DNA from: an uncultured Lactobacillus sp. | Lineage (GTDB): Bacteria; Bacillota; Bacilli; Lactobacillales; Lactobacillaceae | Direction of reading: 5' to 3' | Assembly: GCA_946482465.1 (NCBI GenBank) | Contig: CAMLRL010000005.1 | Location: 25,006 to 89,005 of the forward strand | Length of the DNA stretch: 64,000 bases | Shown here: positions 20,039-31,734 of the stretch, in pieces | How the letters are laid out: each line of letters starts with the position of its first letter | Numbering within the stretch: the stretch's first letter is position 1 | Position numbers and translations under genes: made by a program | The notes under the pieces: model-generated | What the model was told of the DNA's origin: nothing | The model's input: the letters and a program-made list of their open reading frames with translations, nothing else | Database searches by the model: none

Positions 20039-20971
20039 TTACTTATGATTTGCAAAATAATTTTTAATTTCTGACTCGTCCCGACTCATCTGCTCTTTTA
20101 ATTCCTTCAAACTATCAAACTTAATTTCGCCACGGGTATACTTATACCATTTAATTAGCATTTCCTCATCATAAGCTTCTTGATCAAAACCAAATAAATT
20201 TGATTCAATATATAGTTTTTGACCATCATTGATAGTGACATTATAACCAACACTTGTCATAGAGTCATACCATTTCCCTCTGATCTTAGTTTTGGTGGCA
20301 TAAACACCTACTTTAGGGACTACTTTTTTGGGCTTCCAAATTAAATTTGCCGTTGGATAGCCTAATTTATGACCATTGCGCAGCCCATGTCCAATATAGC
20401 CAGACATTAGATAAGGAAAACCTAACAATTTAGCTGCTAATTCCATTTCTCCAGCACTAATCGCCTTTTTTATTTCCGTTGAACCAATTTTTTCTCCGTC
20501 ATAAGACTGTTTCGGGACATCAACTATAGCAAATCTGCCTTGAGCAAATTCAGGGAAGTTTTTCATATTGGCTATATTTTTGGGCCCATAGGTATAGTCA
20601 AAGCCGGCAACGACAGTATCAGTGCGCAATTTAACAATGATTTCGTCCACAAATTCTTGTGGCGTCAGCTGGCAAAATGCGTTATTAAAGTGCATTACTA
20701 ATAAATAATCGACATTAAGCTTTTGCATTTTATATGCCTTTTCCGACAAGGTATCAATGTAGGTAACGTTTTTATTTTGATAAATTTCTTTGGGGTGGCG
20801 ATCAAACGTCATCACAACAAGAGGTAAATGTTTTGCTTGTGCCTTTTTTTTAGCAGCTTTTATTATTTCTTGGTGTCCCCGATGAACGCCGTCGAAAAAA
20901 CCCAAAGCAAGAACTATTTTCTGGGGGAAGATATTTTTCTTAATGGGATATGTTAAATGGATTATTTCCAT
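20039..20971 (-). CDS. ribF: Bifunctional riboflavin kinase/FAD synthetase
   Basis: LALGFFDGVHRGHQEIIKAA..GYIGHGLRNGHKLGYPTANL. Confidence 0.96.
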   Translation of the reverse strand: MEIIHLTYPIKKNIFPQKIVLALGFFDGVHRGHQEIIKAAKKKAQAKHLPLVVMTFDRHPKEIYQNKNVTYIDTLSEKAYKMQKLNVDYLLVMHFNNAFCQLTPQEFVDEIIVKLRTDTVVAGFDYTYGPKNIANMKNFPEFAQGRFAIVDVPKQSYDGEKIGSTEIKKAISAGEMELAAKLLGFPYLMSGYIGHGLRNGHKLGYPTANLIWKPKKVVPKVGVYATKTKIRGKWYDSMTSVGYNVTINDGQKLYIESNLFGFDQEAYDEEMLIKWYKYTRGEIKFDSLKELKEQMSRDESEIKNYFANHK

Positions 20972-20989
20972 AATAAGACCTTCATTCAC

Positions 20990-21883
20990 TTATTCATTTT
21001 GTAAAAGCATTAAATAAGGGCGATACATGGTACCATCTTTCTGATAAATTGCCTTAACGCTATTATTGTACCGTAATGCCACCTTTTTTGCATTCGTTTT
21101 CAAGGAAATAGCAGCACCATTTTTGACCTTAGTCCAATCCGTTTCACCGAGATCAGAGTGACTATAGTCCTTGAAAAAAGCATCTAATGGCTGAATAAAT
21201 TCAGTGACGTGTTCAGGATGCTCAATTATTGTAGACAATTTAACTGCCTGTTCCAAATCAAAACCCGAACTTGCTGTACGTCTTAAAGTCTTCATCACTG
21301 CTGGTACACCCAGCTTAGTTCCCAAATCATTAACTAATGATCTTACATACGTACCCTTACTACATTCTATTTGAAAACTAAAAGTTTCTTGACCTTTTTC
21401 GTCATCAAAAAATGGTTCCTGTTCAAGTTCATAATTAGTGATATGCACTTTTCTCTTAGGTCGCTCAACACTTATGCCGGCTCTGGCATATTCATAGAGA
21501 TGTTTCCCATTCACTCTCACCGCAGAGTAGATTGGCGGCACTTGCTCGATTTCTCCGGTAAATTCCTGCATTGCTTTTTTAATTTCAGTTGCCGCAATTT
21601 TTTGAGTGAGTTTCTGAGAGCTTAATATTTTCCCACTAGTGTCACAACTATCAGTAGAAAAGCCTAAAATTCCTTGCCCAACATATTTTTTATTTTGTCG
21701 ATGCATTAGTTCAATCAATTTTGTAGCCTGACCAATTGCAATAGGCAATACGCCTGTAACATCTGGATCAAGAGTCCCAGCATGACCAATTTTTTTAATG
21801 TGCAACACCTTGCGTAAATGATAGACAACATCTGCACTCGTCATGCCCTGATCTTTATCTATCACTAAAATACCGTTTATCAT
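20990..21883 (-). CDS. truB: tRNA pseudouridine(55) synthase
   Basis: [46 protein letters not shown]. Confidence 0.97.
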   Translation of the reverse strand: MINGILVIDKDQGMTSADVVYHLRKVLHIKKIGHAGTLDPDVTGVLPIAIGQATKLIELMHRQNKKYVGQGILGFSTDSCDTSGKILSSQKLTQKIAATEIKKAMQEFTGEIEQVPPIYSAVRVNGKHLYEYARAGISVERPKRKVHITNYELEQEPFFDDEKGQETFSFQIECSKGTYVRSLVNDLGTKLGVPAVMKTLRRTASSGFDLEQAVKLSTIIEHPEHVTEFIQPLDAFFKDYSHSDLGETDWTKVKNGAAISLKTNAKKVALRYNNSVKAIYQKDGTMYRPYLMLLQNE

Positions 21884-21901
21884 TATGTTTACCTTAACCA
21901 T

Positions 21902-21927
21902 GAAAAAAGCGCCCAACAGCGCTTTTC
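21902..21927 (-). terminator. Hairpin between rbfA and truB
   Basis: AAAAAAGCGCccaacaGCGCTTTT. Confidence 0.5.
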
Positions 21928-22290
21928 TTACTTATTACGATTTGCATCCTGCTTTTTTACTTCAGCGATCAATTGATCAATTTTACTACCATATTTAACC
22001 GAATTATCTCTTTTAAAAATCAGCTCTGGAACTTTGTAAACAGTTAGGACTTGACCCAAAAGGTGTCTCATCATTCCTTTAGCCTTATTCAATCCGGCAG
22101 CAGCTTCTTCTTCTTTTTTAGAATCTTCTGTAAGAATGCTGTAATAGACAGTAGCATAAGACAGATCATTAGTACATTCAACCGCTGTGATTGTAACATC
22201 ATTAACTCGTGGATCACGAATATTTTTGCGTAAAATTTTCGTTAATTCACGGAGGATTTCTCCTTCAACACGACCAATTCTGTGTTTCAT
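21928..22290 (-). CDS. rbfA: Ribosome-binding factor A
   Basis: [48 protein letters not shown]. Confidence 0.97.
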   Translation of the reverse strand: MKHRIGRVEGEILRELTKILRKNIRDPRVNDVTITAVECTNDLSYATVYYSILTEDSKKEEEAAAGLNKAKGMMRHLLGQVLTVYKVPELIFKRDNSVKYGSKIDQLIAEVKKQDANRNK

Positions 22291-22310
22291 GTTTTTCCTC
22301 CTAGTTAATC

Positions 22311-24947
22311 TTACTCAGGTTTAACTTCCTGCTTTTCAACCGCTTCTAATTCATCACCAATTTTAATATCATTATAGTTCTCAATGGTTAGACCACAGTC
22401 AAAACCCTGTTTGACAATTTTGGCATCATCTTTAAACCGCTTTAGAGAAGCCACTTTACCAGTATAGATAACTACACCATCACGAATTAGGTTAACTGTA
22501 GAATCTTTAGAAACATAGCCTGAGTCCACAAAAGCACCGGCAATTGTTCCTACTTTAGAAACCTTCCAAGTCTCGCGTACTGTTAAATTACCGACAACCT
22601 TATCTTCATAAGTTGGCTCAAGCATACCCTTCATGGCAGCCTTGACATCATCAATAGCTTTATAAATTATACTGTAAAGACGAATATCAACGCCATCGGC
22701 TTCTGCTTGTGACTTGGCAGTAGCTGTAGGTCTGACATTAAAGCCGATGATGAACGCATTCGAAGCACCTGCTAAAGTAACATCTGATTCGTTAACCGCA
22801 CCAACGCCGGCATGAATAATATTAACACGAACGCCTTCAACTTCGATCTTTTCAAGTGACTGTTGCAATGCTTCAGCTGAACCTTGTACGTCAGCCTTTA
22901 AGACAACGTCAACTTCCTTCATGTTTTCTTTCTTCATGGTGTCAAACAAGTTATCAAGGGTAACATGCTGTACATTTTCACGGGATTGTTGCAATGCCTG
23001 TTGTGCCCTTTGCTCACCGACACTTCTTGCAGTCTTTTCATCGTCAAACACTACAATCTTATCAGCTGATTCAGGCACATCGTTCAAACCAGTAATTTCC
23101 ACTGGCATTGAAGGAGTGGCTTTTTCAACTTGGCGTCCGCGATCATTAGTCATCACTCTGACACGACCAAAGCGATTACCAACAACAATAGGATCACCTA
23201 CTTTTAGAGTTCCTTGTTGAACCAAAAGGTCGGCAACAGGTCCCCGACCACGAGAAAGTCGTGCTTCAATAACTGTTCCGATTGCTTTTTGTTTAGGATC
23301 AGCTTGCAATTCCATAACGTCTGCCTGCAATAAAATCATTTGCAGCAATTCATCAACATTTTCACCTGTTTTAGCAGAAATATTGACAAAAATAGTGTCT
23401 CCACCATAACTTTCAGGAATTAAATTGTATTTCATCAACTGTTCAGTGACGTGCTCTGGATTAGCCCCAGGAACATCCATCTTGTTGATTGCAACAATAA
23501 TTGGCACCTTGGCACTTTTAGCGTGATCAATTGCTTCAATAGTTTGTGGCATTACACCGTCATCAGCTGCAACAACCAATACCACAATATCAGTTATTTC
23601 AGCACCACGTTCACGCATGTTTGAGAATGCAGCATGTCCTGGAGTATCTAAAAATGTAATAGGTTGGTTATCAACTCTTACTTGATAAGCACCAATTTTT
23701 TGGGTGATACCACCTGCTTCATGTGCAGAGACGTGCGTATGTCGCAAACGATCAAGTAAAGTAGTCTTACCGTGGTCAACGTGGCCCATAATCGTAACTA
23801 CAGGTGGACGTTTGGTCTGGTGTTTAGATTCCTTAGAAGCAGCCATTCTCTTATCATAAAGAGTATCAATATCTGAAATATCTTCATGAACTTTTTCTTT
23901 TGCATTAATATTGTATTCAGCTGCTACTAATTCAATCGCATCTTTATCAAGTGATTGATTTTGATTTGTCATCACGCCCAACATAAATAGTTTTTTAACT
24001 ATTTCAGCTGGTTCCCGGTGCAATATCTTTCCTAGATCTTGGGCATTCATTCCTACTTCATAAACTAGCGTTTCTGGTAAAGGACGTTCTTTTCTTTGCG
24101 TAGGCTGCTTTTTAGGAACTTGTTCAAACTGCTTTTTCTTATTCTTACGCTTATGTTTCTCTTGGTGCTTGGTATAATTATTTGCACCATAAGCTTGATT
24201 TCTACCCTTTCTGCCAGGTTTACCAGAATTGCGGCCATGACCATTACCACGACGCTTTTCTTCTTTTGCTGGTTCAGGAGCTGCATTAGTATCTAATACT
24301 TTCTCTTTATGAACAGTATTATTATCTTGCTGCTTCTTCATTCTTGCTGGAGAAGGTTTGATAATTTTAGGCCCTGTCACTTTAGGAGTGGTAGTTTCTG
24401 ATTTGACAACTTTATTTTCTTTTTCGGGCTTTGAAATAGTTTTTCTGCCTTCATTGCTGGTCTTTTTATTCTGCTCATTACTATAAGATTTTTGAGCTTT
24501 TTCAGTTTGACGGTTTAACGTATTTTCTTCAACTCGCTGTTTTTGTTTTAGTTGTTTAAGCAGGTCTTGTGCGACCGGCTTAGAAGCTTTTTGGCTTGGA
24601 TTTGATCGTTGTTTATTGCGGTATTGCCCCTGCCTTGTCCGGTTATTTGCTCTATGCTGATTATTTCTTCTATTATTTCTGTTGCCATTATTTTCTTCAT
24701 GCTTTTTTTCATTTTTGCGTATTGAGGTAACAGAAATTTTAATTTTACTACTCTTTTTTGCAGGTTTTTCTTGCTTTTTCGCGGGAGCGGAGCTACGGAA
24801 ACTACCCTTTATTTGATTTACCTGTGAATCTTCAAGTGATGACATATGATTTTTAACATCGAAACCAAGTTCTTTAGCTTTATTGACGACAGTTTTATTA
24901 TCGATGCCTAATTCTTTTGCCAATTCATAAATTCTTGTTTTAGTCAT
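22311..24947 (-). CDS. infB: Translation initiation factor IF-2
   Basis: [44 protein letters not shown]. Confidence 0.99.
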   Translation of the reverse strand: MTKTRIYELAKELGIDNKTVVNKAKELGFDVKNHMSSLEDSQVNQIKGSFRSSAPAKKQEKPAKKSSKIKISVTSIRKNEKKHEENNGNRNNRRNNQHRANNRTRQGQYRNKQRSNPSQKASKPVAQDLLKQLKQKQRVEENTLNRQTEKAQKSYSNEQNKKTSNEGRKTISKPEKENKVVKSETTTPKVTGPKIIKPSPARMKKQQDNNTVHKEKVLDTNAAPEPAKEEKRRGNGHGRNSGKPGRKGRNQAYGANNYTKHQEKHKRKNKKKQFEQVPKKQPTQRKERPLPETLVYEVGMNAQDLGKILHREPAEIVKKLFMLGVMTNQNQSLDKDAIELVAAEYNINAKEKVHEDISDIDTLYDKRMAASKESKHQTKRPPVVTIMGHVDHGKTTLLDRLRHTHVSAHEAGGITQKIGAYQVRVDNQPITFLDTPGHAAFSNMRERGAEITDIVVLVVAADDGVMPQTIEAIDHAKSAKVPIIVAINKMDVPGANPEHVTEQLMKYNLIPESYGGDTIFVNISAKTGENVDELLQMILLQADVMELQADPKQKAIGTVIEARLSRGRGPVADLLVQQGTLKVGDPIVVGNRFGRVRVMTNDRGRQVEKATPSMPVEITGLNDVPESADKIVVFDDEKTARSVGEQRAQQALQQSRENVQHVTLDNLFDTMKKENMKEVDVVLKADVQGSAEALQQSLEKIEVEGVRVNIIHAGVGAVNESDVTLAGASNAFIIGFNVRPTATAKSQAEADGVDIRLYSIIYKAIDDVKAAMKGMLEPTYEDKVVGNLTVRETWKVSKVGTIAGAFVDSGYVSKDSTVNLIRDGVVIYTGKVASLKRFKDDAKIVKQGFDCGLTIENYNDIKIGDELEAVEKQEVKPE

Positions 24948-24951
24948 CAAA

Positions 24952-25263
24952 TCACACTCCTTCATTAATTTTTTGTAATAATGCTTTGCAGAAACCGATG
25001 TCAGTTATTCCTAAAACCTTACGTTTTTTACCAATTGCTTGTGAAATTTCCGTACTATTAAATTCTGTAATAACAGAAACTTCATATTTTTGAGCCAAAT
25101 TAGTAATTTTCTTGCTTGTATCAGTTTGACTGTCTTGAGCGAGAATAACCAGTTTAACTTTTGCGGCTTTAACACCCATTGAAACAACTTCAAAGCCGGA
25201 AACTAATTTACCAGCTTTTTGACTTAATCCCAGCAAATTTAATGCTTTTTGTCTATTTTGCAA
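24952..25263 (-). CDS. ylxQ: YlxQ-type L7Ae/L30e-like ribosomal protein
   Basis: [47 protein letters not shown]; synteny ylxR-ylxQ-infB. Confidence 0.9.
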   Translation of the reverse strand: MQNRQKALNLLGLSQKAGKLVSGFEVVSMGVKAAKVKLVILAQDSQTDTSKKITNLAQKYEVSVITEFNSTEISQAIGKKRKVLGITDIGFCKALLQKINEGV

Positions 25264-25265
25264 AT

Positions 25266-25571
25266 TTAATTATCACCAAACAATTCTTTTCTAGCTTTTT
25301 GATGATCAACGTATGAATATAGCTCGTCATAAAATTCTGCTGGAATCTTAGTTCCTAAACTACGTTCAATAAGTCCTTTTTCTTGAGCATTTTTTATTTG
25401 ATCAGGATCTAGAGAAACATAAGCTCCACGACCCGATTTCTTACCAGTTGGATCAACCGAGACATTTTTCTCTTTGTCAACTACGATGCGCACCAATTCT
25501 TTTTTTGGTTGCATAGTATCTGTTAACAGATCTTTTCTCATCGGAATTTTTCTCTTTTTCAAAAAGCTCAC
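25266..25571 (-). CDS. ylxR: YlxR family nucleic-acid-binding protein
   Basis: KKRKIPMRKDLLTDTMQPKKELVRIV..DPTGKKSGRGAYVSLD; between nusA and ylxQ. Confidence 0.92.
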   Translation of the reverse strand: MSFLKKRKIPMRKDLLTDTMQPKKELVRIVVDKEKNVSVDPTGKKSGRGAYVSLDPDQIKNAQEKGLIERSLGTKIPAEFYDELYSYVDHQKARKELFGDN

Positions 25572-25579
25572 CTCTTATG

Positions 25580-26824
25580 CTAATCTTCAGTAGAATCTAC
25601 TGTTTCCTCATCTGTGGCTTCTTCATGTTCATCCGGAACTTCTGCTTCTTCAGATGTCAATTCTTCATTAGTATTTTCATCATCTACAGCATCATCTTGC
25701 ACGTCAGGTGAAACAGTATCATCAGTGGTAGAATTTTCAGCTTCTTTGTTCTCCTCTTCTGCTTGGGCACTGCTTTCATCAACAAATTCTACTTCAGACT
25801 CTGGTCTGATATCAATTTTATAACCAGTTAATCTAGCTGCCAAACGAACATTTTGACCTTTTTTGCCAATTGCCAGCGATAATTGATAATCAGGAACAAT
25901 GACTAAAGCACTCTTTTCATCATCTTCATCTCCAAATTGCACAGCAATTACTTCCGCAGGATTAAGAGCATTGGCAATATAGTCAGACGGATCATCTTCA
26001 TATTTGACTACATCAATATTTTCACCGTCAAGTTCGTTCACAACATTTTGTACCCGCGCACCTCTTTGACCAACACAGGTACCGACAGGATCAATATTAG
26101 GGTCATTAGATTTTACCGCAATTTTAGTTCTGTCTCCAGCTTCACGAGCAATCGAAACTATTTCAACCGTGCCATCATATATCTCAGGCACTTCTTGTTC
26201 AAACAGTCTCTTGACCATATCCGGTGCAGTCCGTGAAACCGTAATTTGCGCACCCTTAGAATCAGAACCAACGTGGGTTACCAATACACGAATTTGATCT
26301 TGAGGATTATAAACTTCACCGGGCATTTGATCATTTCGAGGCATTACTGCTTCAACATTACCAATTTTAACATAAACGAAACGATTATCACGTCTTTCAA
26401 CAGTACCTGTAATTAATTCGTCTTCATATTGAGAATATTCATCAATGATATGATTTCTTTCAGCTTCTCGCAAATGTTGCATGATAACTTGTTTAGCAGT
26501 CTGTGCAGCTATCCGGCCAAAGTTTTTAGGTGCGACTTCGAATCTAATTTTATCACCAAGTTCATAAGCCCTATTGATGGTTAAAGCATCTTTTAAACTA
26601 ATCTCCAATCGTTCGTCATGAACTTCTTCAACGACAGTTTTTTCGGTCATTAACTTAAAGTCGCCTCTGCGCTCATCAAACTCAACTATCACATTAGTAG
26701 CTTGATTATAATTTTTCTTATATGCCGCTACCAGCGCTGCTTTGATGGCCTCAACAATCACATCCTGTTTGATACCTTTTGTCTTTTCTAAAGTAGCAAA
26801 CGCCTCAAGCATTTCTTTAGACAT
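25580..26824 (-). CDS. nusA: Transcription termination/antitermination protein NusA
   Basis: MSKEMLEAFATLEKTKGI..S1 and KH domains, DPVGTCVGQRGARVQNVVNEL; acidic C-terminal tail. Confidence 0.98.
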   Translation of the reverse strand: MSKEMLEAFATLEKTKGIKQDVIVEAIKAALVAAYKKNYNQATNVIVEFDERRGDFKLMTEKTVVEEVHDERLEISLKDALTINRAYELGDKIRFEVAPKNFGRIAAQTAKQVIMQHLREAERNHIIDEYSQYEDELITGTVERRDNRFVYVKIGNVEAVMPRNDQMPGEVYNPQDQIRVLVTHVGSDSKGAQITVSRTAPDMVKRLFEQEVPEIYDGTVEIVSIAREAGDRTKIAVKSNDPNIDPVGTCVGQRGARVQNVVNELDGENIDVVKYEDDPSDYIANALNPAEVIAVQFGDEDDEKSALVIVPDYQLSLAIGKKGQNVRLAARLTGYKIDIRPESEVEFVDESSAQAEEENKEAENSTTDDTVSPDVQDDAVDDENTNEELTSEEAEVPDEHEEATDEETVDSTED

Positions 26825-26842
26825 AAATTTTAATCAACCTTT

Positions 26843-27316
26843 CTAAAACTCAATTGCAAATCTGATATTCGCAATTAATTTACGGGGAAGCGATAAAACT
26901 TTTTTCCTAGTTTTAACTTTAACAACAAGTTCGATTTCGCTGTCAGTGAATGACTTTAAAGTTCCCTCATATTCTTTTTGTTTTTCAACTTTCTGGTAAA
27001 GATTGACATGAACATATTGATTTAGAGCCTTTTGCCAATCGGCTGCAGTTTTTATTGGTCTTTCAATACCAGGAGATGATAATTCCAATACGTATGGATC
27101 TGGAAAAGGATCTGGTTGCAGCTGGTCAAGTTTAGCTGAAATTAATTCACTTAAGGCTGCAATTTCATCCATATCAATGCCATTCTCACGGTCAACGTAA
27201 ATTCTTAAATAGTTTTGACCTTTTTCATTAACGTATTCAGTATCCACAAGTTCATCATTGCGCTTTGCAATAATTGGTCTTATTTCATCAAGAACAAAAT
27301 CTTTAACTTTCGCCAA
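26843..27316 (-). CDS. rimP: Ribosome maturation factor RimP
   Basis: NYLRIYVDRENGIDMDEIAALSELISAKLD..YVLELSSPGIERPIK; likely TTG start (LAKVKDF). Confidence 0.95.
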   Translation of the reverse strand: MAKVKDFVLDEIRPIIAKRNDELVDTEYVNEKGQNYLRIYVDRENGIDMDEIAALSELISAKLDQLQPDPFPDPYVLELSSPGIERPIKTAADWQKALNQYVHVNLYQKVEKQKEYEGTLKSFTDSEIELVVKVKTRKKVLSLPRKLIANIRFAIEF

Positions 27317-27335
27317 GTACTTTCCTCCGTAATAA

Positions 27336-27362
27336 AAAGAGTGAGCAGAACTGCTCACTCCG
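27336..27362 (-). terminator. Terminator-like hairpin between polC and rimP
   Basis: GAGTGAGCAGaaCTGCTCACTC perfect dyad with T-run on minus strand. Confidence 0.75.
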
Positions 27363-27421
27363 AATTATCTATTCGAACTTCTTTATCAAAGTATATCACA
27401 TTTATATTATTACTGCAAAAC

Positions 27422-30400
27422 TTAAAAGAGTGAAAGCTGATTTTGTTCCGGCATTCCCGCCAATACTTCATTTTCTTCCAAATAATCCATAATTGTTTGA
27501 GATACCTTGCCTCGGTTTGCCAGGTCTTCTTTTGACAAGAACTTTTGCTCAGTTCTGGCAGCGACTATTTGTTTTGCAGCATTATTGCCTAGTCCAGGGA
27601 CGGCATTGAACGGTGCCAAAATTGTATGCTGATCAATTATTTTAAAATTAGTGGCTTCAGACTGATTAATATCAACCATTTTAATTTTAATTCCGCGCTC
27701 TAGGCACTCGTTAGCAATCTCAAGGACTGTGAGTAAACTTTTATCTTTTGCTGAGGCATCATTACCCTGATTTTGAATATCAGCCATTGCCTTTTTAACA
27801 GTATTTTTACCATGACTCATAGCCACCAAGTCGAACAAGTCAGCCCGAACTGAAAAATAAGCTGTGTAATAAATTTCAGGATAATAAACTTTAAACCAGG
27901 CAATTCTTAAAGCCATTAAAATGTAGGCAGTAGCGTGTGCCTTAGGAAACATATATTTAATTTTCAGACATGACGGAATATACCAATCAGGTATTTTATC
28001 ATTTTGCTCTAATACAGCCATGTCATCGTCACTAATTCCGCGACCATGACGTACCGATTCCATTGTGGAAAAAGCTACTTCGGGTTTAACGCCCCAGTGA
28101 ATTAAGTCCATCATGATATTGTCCCTACAACCAATAACATCCTTCAGTTTGCAAGTACCATTATTGACTAATTCTTCAGCGTTTCCCAGCCAAACATCAG
28201 TACCATGTGATAGTCCAGAAATCTGCAGTAATTCTGAAAAAGTAGTCGGCTTAGTTTCTTCCAGCATGCCCCGGACAAATCTAGTACCAAATTCCGGCAC
28301 ACCTAATGTTCCAGTTTCTGACTGAATTTGTTCTGGGGTTACACCGAGAATTTTAGGACTGGAAAAGAGTGACATCACTCCCGGATCATCAGGTGGGATA
28401 GTTAACGGGTCAACTCCAGAAAGATCTTGCAACATCCTAATCATAGTAGGATCATCATGACCTAAAATATCAAATTTTAGAATGTTGTCATGGATTGAAT
28501 GAAAGTCAAAGTGTGTTGTCAGCCATGCAGCATTTACATCATCTGCAGGATACTGAACAGGCGTAAAATCATAGATATCCATATCATCTGGCACTACAAC
28601 AATACCAGCCGGGTGTTGTCCGGTTGTGCGTTTGACACCGCTGACACCAGCTGCAAGTCGGTCTAATTCAGCTCCACGCAAATTTAATTCTTTCTCATCA
28701 TCATAATGCTTAGCATAACCATAGGCAGTTTTATCGGCTACTGTAGCTATTGTGCCCGCACGATACGAGTTTGCCGGACCAAACATTACGCGAATAAAGT
28801 TATGAGCTACCGGTTGATAGTCACCAGAGAAATTCAAATCAATATCAGGAACCTTATCACCATGAAAGCCTAAAAATGTAGCAAACGGAATATCTTGTCC
28901 GTCTTTAACCAACTTTGCGCCACAGTCAGGACATTTTTTATCAGGTAAGTCATAACCAGAACCATATTCACCATTTTCAAAAAATTGGGAATACTGACAT
29001 TGCGGACAACGATAATGTGGTGGTAATGGATTAACCTCAGTAATACCAGACATTGTCGCAACCAAACTGGAACCGACAGAACCCCGCGAACCAACCAAGT
29101 AACCATCTTTATTTGATTTAGCTACCAACCGCTGTGAAATTAAATAAATGACAGCGTAGCCATTGGAAATAATGGAATTAAGTTCCATATCAAGCCGATC
29201 TTGCACGATTTTAGGCAAAGGATCACCATATAGTTCATGTGCTTTATCGTATGTCAAATGCTTCATTTCTTCATCAGCATTATCAATGTGCGGTGGGTAA
29301 AGTCCATCTTTTATCGGTGAAATTTCTTCAATAGACGCCGCAATTTTATTAGGATTAGTGATGACAATTTCTTTTGCCGCTTCTTCACCTAAAAAACTAA
29401 ACGCGTCAAGCATTTCCTGCGTGGTATAGAAATGCATATCAGGCTGCTTTTTGTTACGATCTGGATTGCTGCGTTGAGCCGAAATTAAGATTGTCCGGTA
29501 AATAGCATCGTGTTCTTCAACATAGTGTGCATCCCCAGTGGCAACAACGGGTTTATTCAGTTCTTTTCCGAGTTTATAGATATTAGTTAAAATTTCTTCC
29601 AGCTCTTTTTCATCGGCAATTAAATGATCTTCAATCATAATAGAATAATTAGCTGGTGGCTGTATTTCTAAATAATCGTAAAAACGGGCCTTTTTCCGAG
29701 CTTCATCATAACCTTTCTGCATCATTGCCACAAAGACGTCGCCTTCTGAGCAACCAGAACCATAGAGCAGACCATCGTGATTTTTTACCAAATCAGATTT
29801 AGGTGTGCGCGGAATGCGGTAAAAATCTTTGGTACTGGCAATTGAAACTAAACGGTACATATTCTTTAAACCAGCCTGATTTTTAGCCAGAATAGTCATA
29901 TGCTGTGGACGTGCCCTCTTAAACACCTGACCATGAGCAGCGTAATCATTCATTTTACCTAAATCATCTTCATGGTATTTTTTGTTAAAAGCATCTAAAA
30001 GCTTAAACATTAAATAGCCTGTTGCTTCCGCATCTTGATTAGCCCTGTGGTGGTGCTCAAGGACAACATTATACTTTTTAGCAAGGGAATCTAATGTATG
30101 TCTTGTCTGTTCCGGATGAAGCAAACGTGATACTTCCAACGTATCAACCACGGGCTGGGTAATTTCTGCTAGGTGAGCTCGTCTCAAGGCCGCGTTAACA
30201 AAGCCCACGTCAAACTGGACATTATGCCCGCAAAGAGGACGATCGCCATAGAAATCCTGAAATTGCTTAATTACTACAGCTTCATCATCAGCCGCTCCTA
30301 CCATTTCATCAGTAATTGAAGTCAGGTTAATAGTTTGCTCACTTAACGGGTGATGCGGATTGATAAACTTGTCAAACCTTTCTAACACCTCTCCGTTTTT

Positions 30401-31729
30401 CATTTTTACGGCGCCGATTTCAATAATTGTATCGTAAACCGATGAAAGACCAGTAGTCTCAACGTCAAAAATAACAAATTCACGATCTTTGTATGTCATC
30501 GAAGCTGGATTAATAACCAGCAAAGCGTGATCGTCAATCATATTTGCTTCCAGACCGTAAATTATTTTTACGCCATTTTTTTTACCCGCATTATATGCTT
30601 CCGGAAAAGCTTGTACGTCCGCATGATCTGTTATTGCTATTGCTTTTTGACCGAACTTTTTAGCTGCTAAGACAAAATCCGTTGCAGTATTCGTAGCATC
30701 AAGTTGGCTCATATTTGTATGTAAGTGCAACTCAACTCTTTTTTCATCACCCTGAAATTTTTCAGTCCTACCAATATGCTTTATCACTTCAAATAGCGAA
30801 ATGTTAAATACAATATCATGGCTATACTGGTCTTGTGACGCAGAACCCTGCATTTTAGCCCATGTTCCGGGCTTCACATCACGCATGCTTTGGATCTGCT
30901 CATCATCAGAAATAAATTTTTTAAATGAAATTGAGTCAGTATAATCTGTTATTTCTCCAGTAAAAAGCAGTGAGCCGGTTTTAAGTTCACGACTGGAAAT
31001 GTTAAAAATATTGCCTTCAATAACTACATTTCTACTTCCGTCAGTAACTTCTTTTATTTGAGAAACAGGTATACTTTCATCTAGCTTACGATTACCGTAA
31101 CGGGTCTTTTTGGTTGGAAAAGAAGTAGGAGCTGGTTTTTCCTGAGGCGGTGCAGCATCATATTTTTCCTGCATATTTTGTTCATGCTGCTGCTGCAATT
31201 TTTGCAAACTGGCTAAATTATTTTGTGAATTCTCTTCATCCACTTTTGTCACAAATTTTAGGTTAAAAAAGCCAAAATTTCTCATTTCTTCAGCTAATTG
31301 GTCAAGCATTCCTTGTTCCAACAAGCCGTCAACAATTAGATTGTCTACAGGAATGACCCAGCGACCATTTTCTTTTTCTGGTTTATGACTTGAAATAAAT
31401 TCACGCGCTACCTGCTGCAATGCGTTAGAGTTTTGTACAGCAAACTGCCAGTAATCAGTTAAGTAGTCATCTGACCCATCTTGAGAACGCACAAATAAAC
31501 GAGTATTGACAAATGAGGAAAAATTGGCTGTTATTGCCTTATTTAAAGCATTATAAGTTTCAAATTTTAACGGTGTAGTAAAAAGAACATGGATATCCCA
31601 CCTGTGTTCTTTAGCGTAAACATCCACGTTCTCAATTTCGCCTTTTTGCAGTAAATCATTATCTGCAAATTCTTGCGGAAACTTTATCTGCTGCAACAAC
31701 CTTAAAAATAGTTTATTTTTATCAGTCAC
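27422..31729 (-). CDS. polC: DNA polymerase III alpha subunit, PolC type
   Basis: 1435 aa; PHP domain VELHLHTNMSQLDATN, DnaQ-like FVIFDVETTGLSSVYDTIIEIGAVK, GSRGSVGSSLVATMSGITEVNPL. Confidence 0.99.
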   Translation of the reverse strand: MTDKNKLFLRLLQQIKFPQEFADNDLLQKGEIENVDVYAKEHRWDIHVLFTTPLKFETYNALNKAITANFSSFVNTRLFVRSQDGSDDYLTDYWQFAVQNSNALQQVAREFISSHKPEKENGRWVIPVDNLIVDGLLEQGMLDQLAEEMRNFGFFNLKFVTKVDEENSQNNLASLQKLQQQHEQNMQEKYDAAPPQEKPAPTSFPTKKTRYGNRKLDESIPVSQIKEVTDGSRNVVIEGNIFNISSRELKTGSLLFTGEITDYTDSISFKKFISDDEQIQSMRDVKPGTWAKMQGSASQDQYSHDIVFNISLFEVIKHIGRTEKFQGDEKRVELHLHTNMSQLDATNTATDFVLAAKKFGQKAIAITDHADVQAFPEAYNAGKKNGVKIIYGLEANMIDDHALLVINPASMTYKDREFVIFDVETTGLSSVYDTIIEIGAVKMKNGEVLERFDKFINPHHPLSEQTINLTSITDEMVGAADDEAVVIKQFQDFYGDRPLCGHNVQFDVGFVNAALRRAHLAEITQPVVDTLEVSRLLHPEQTRHTLDSLAKKYNVVLEHHHRANQDAEATGYLMFKLLDAFNKKYHEDDLGKMNDYAAHGQVFKRARPQHMTILAKNQAGLKNMYRLVSIASTKDFYRIPRTPKSDLVKNHDGLLYGSGCSEGDVFVAMMQKGYDEARKKARFYDYLEIQPPANYSIMIEDHLIADEKELEEILTNIYKLGKELNKPVVATGDAHYVEEHDAIYRTILISAQRSNPDRNKKQPDMHFYTTQEMLDAFSFLGEEAAKEIVITNPNKIAASIEEISPIKDGLYPPHIDNADEEMKHLTYDKAHELYGDPLPKIVQDRLDMELNSIISNGYAVIYLISQRLVAKSNKDGYLVGSRGSVGSSLVATMSGITEVNPLPPHYRCPQCQYSQFFENGEYGSGYDLPDKKCPDCGAKLVKDGQDIPFATFLGFHGDKVPDIDLNFSGDYQPVAHNFIRVMFGPANSYRAGTIATVADKTAYGYAKHYDDEKELNLRGAELDRLAAGVSGVKRTTGQHPAGIVVVPDDMDIYDFTPVQYPADDVNAAWLTTHFDFHSIHDNILKFDILGHDDPTMIRMLQDLSGVDPLTIPPDDPGVMSLFSSPKILGVTPEQIQSETGTLGVPEFGTRFVRGMLEETKPTTFSELLQISGLSHGTDVWLGNAEELVNNGTCKLKDVIGCRDNIMMDLIHWGVKPEVAFSTMESVRHGRGISDDDMAVLEQNDKIPDWYIPSCLKIKYMFPKAHATAYILMALRIAWFKVYYPEIYYTAYFSVRADLFDLVAMSHGKNTVKKAMADIQNQGNDASAKDKSLLTVLEIANECLERGIKIKMVDINQSEATNFKIIDQHTILAPFNAVPGLGNNAAKQIVAARTEQKFLSKEDLANRGKVSQTIMDYLEENEVLAGMPEQNQLSLF

Positions 31730-31734
31730 GAAAA

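Noticed and set aside
22921-23220. Plus-strand ORFs antisense to infB, and similar ORFs antisense to polC, nusA, lepA, tsf and recJ
   Set aside because: Typical shadow ORFs opposite conserved genes; low-complexity composition and no RBS.
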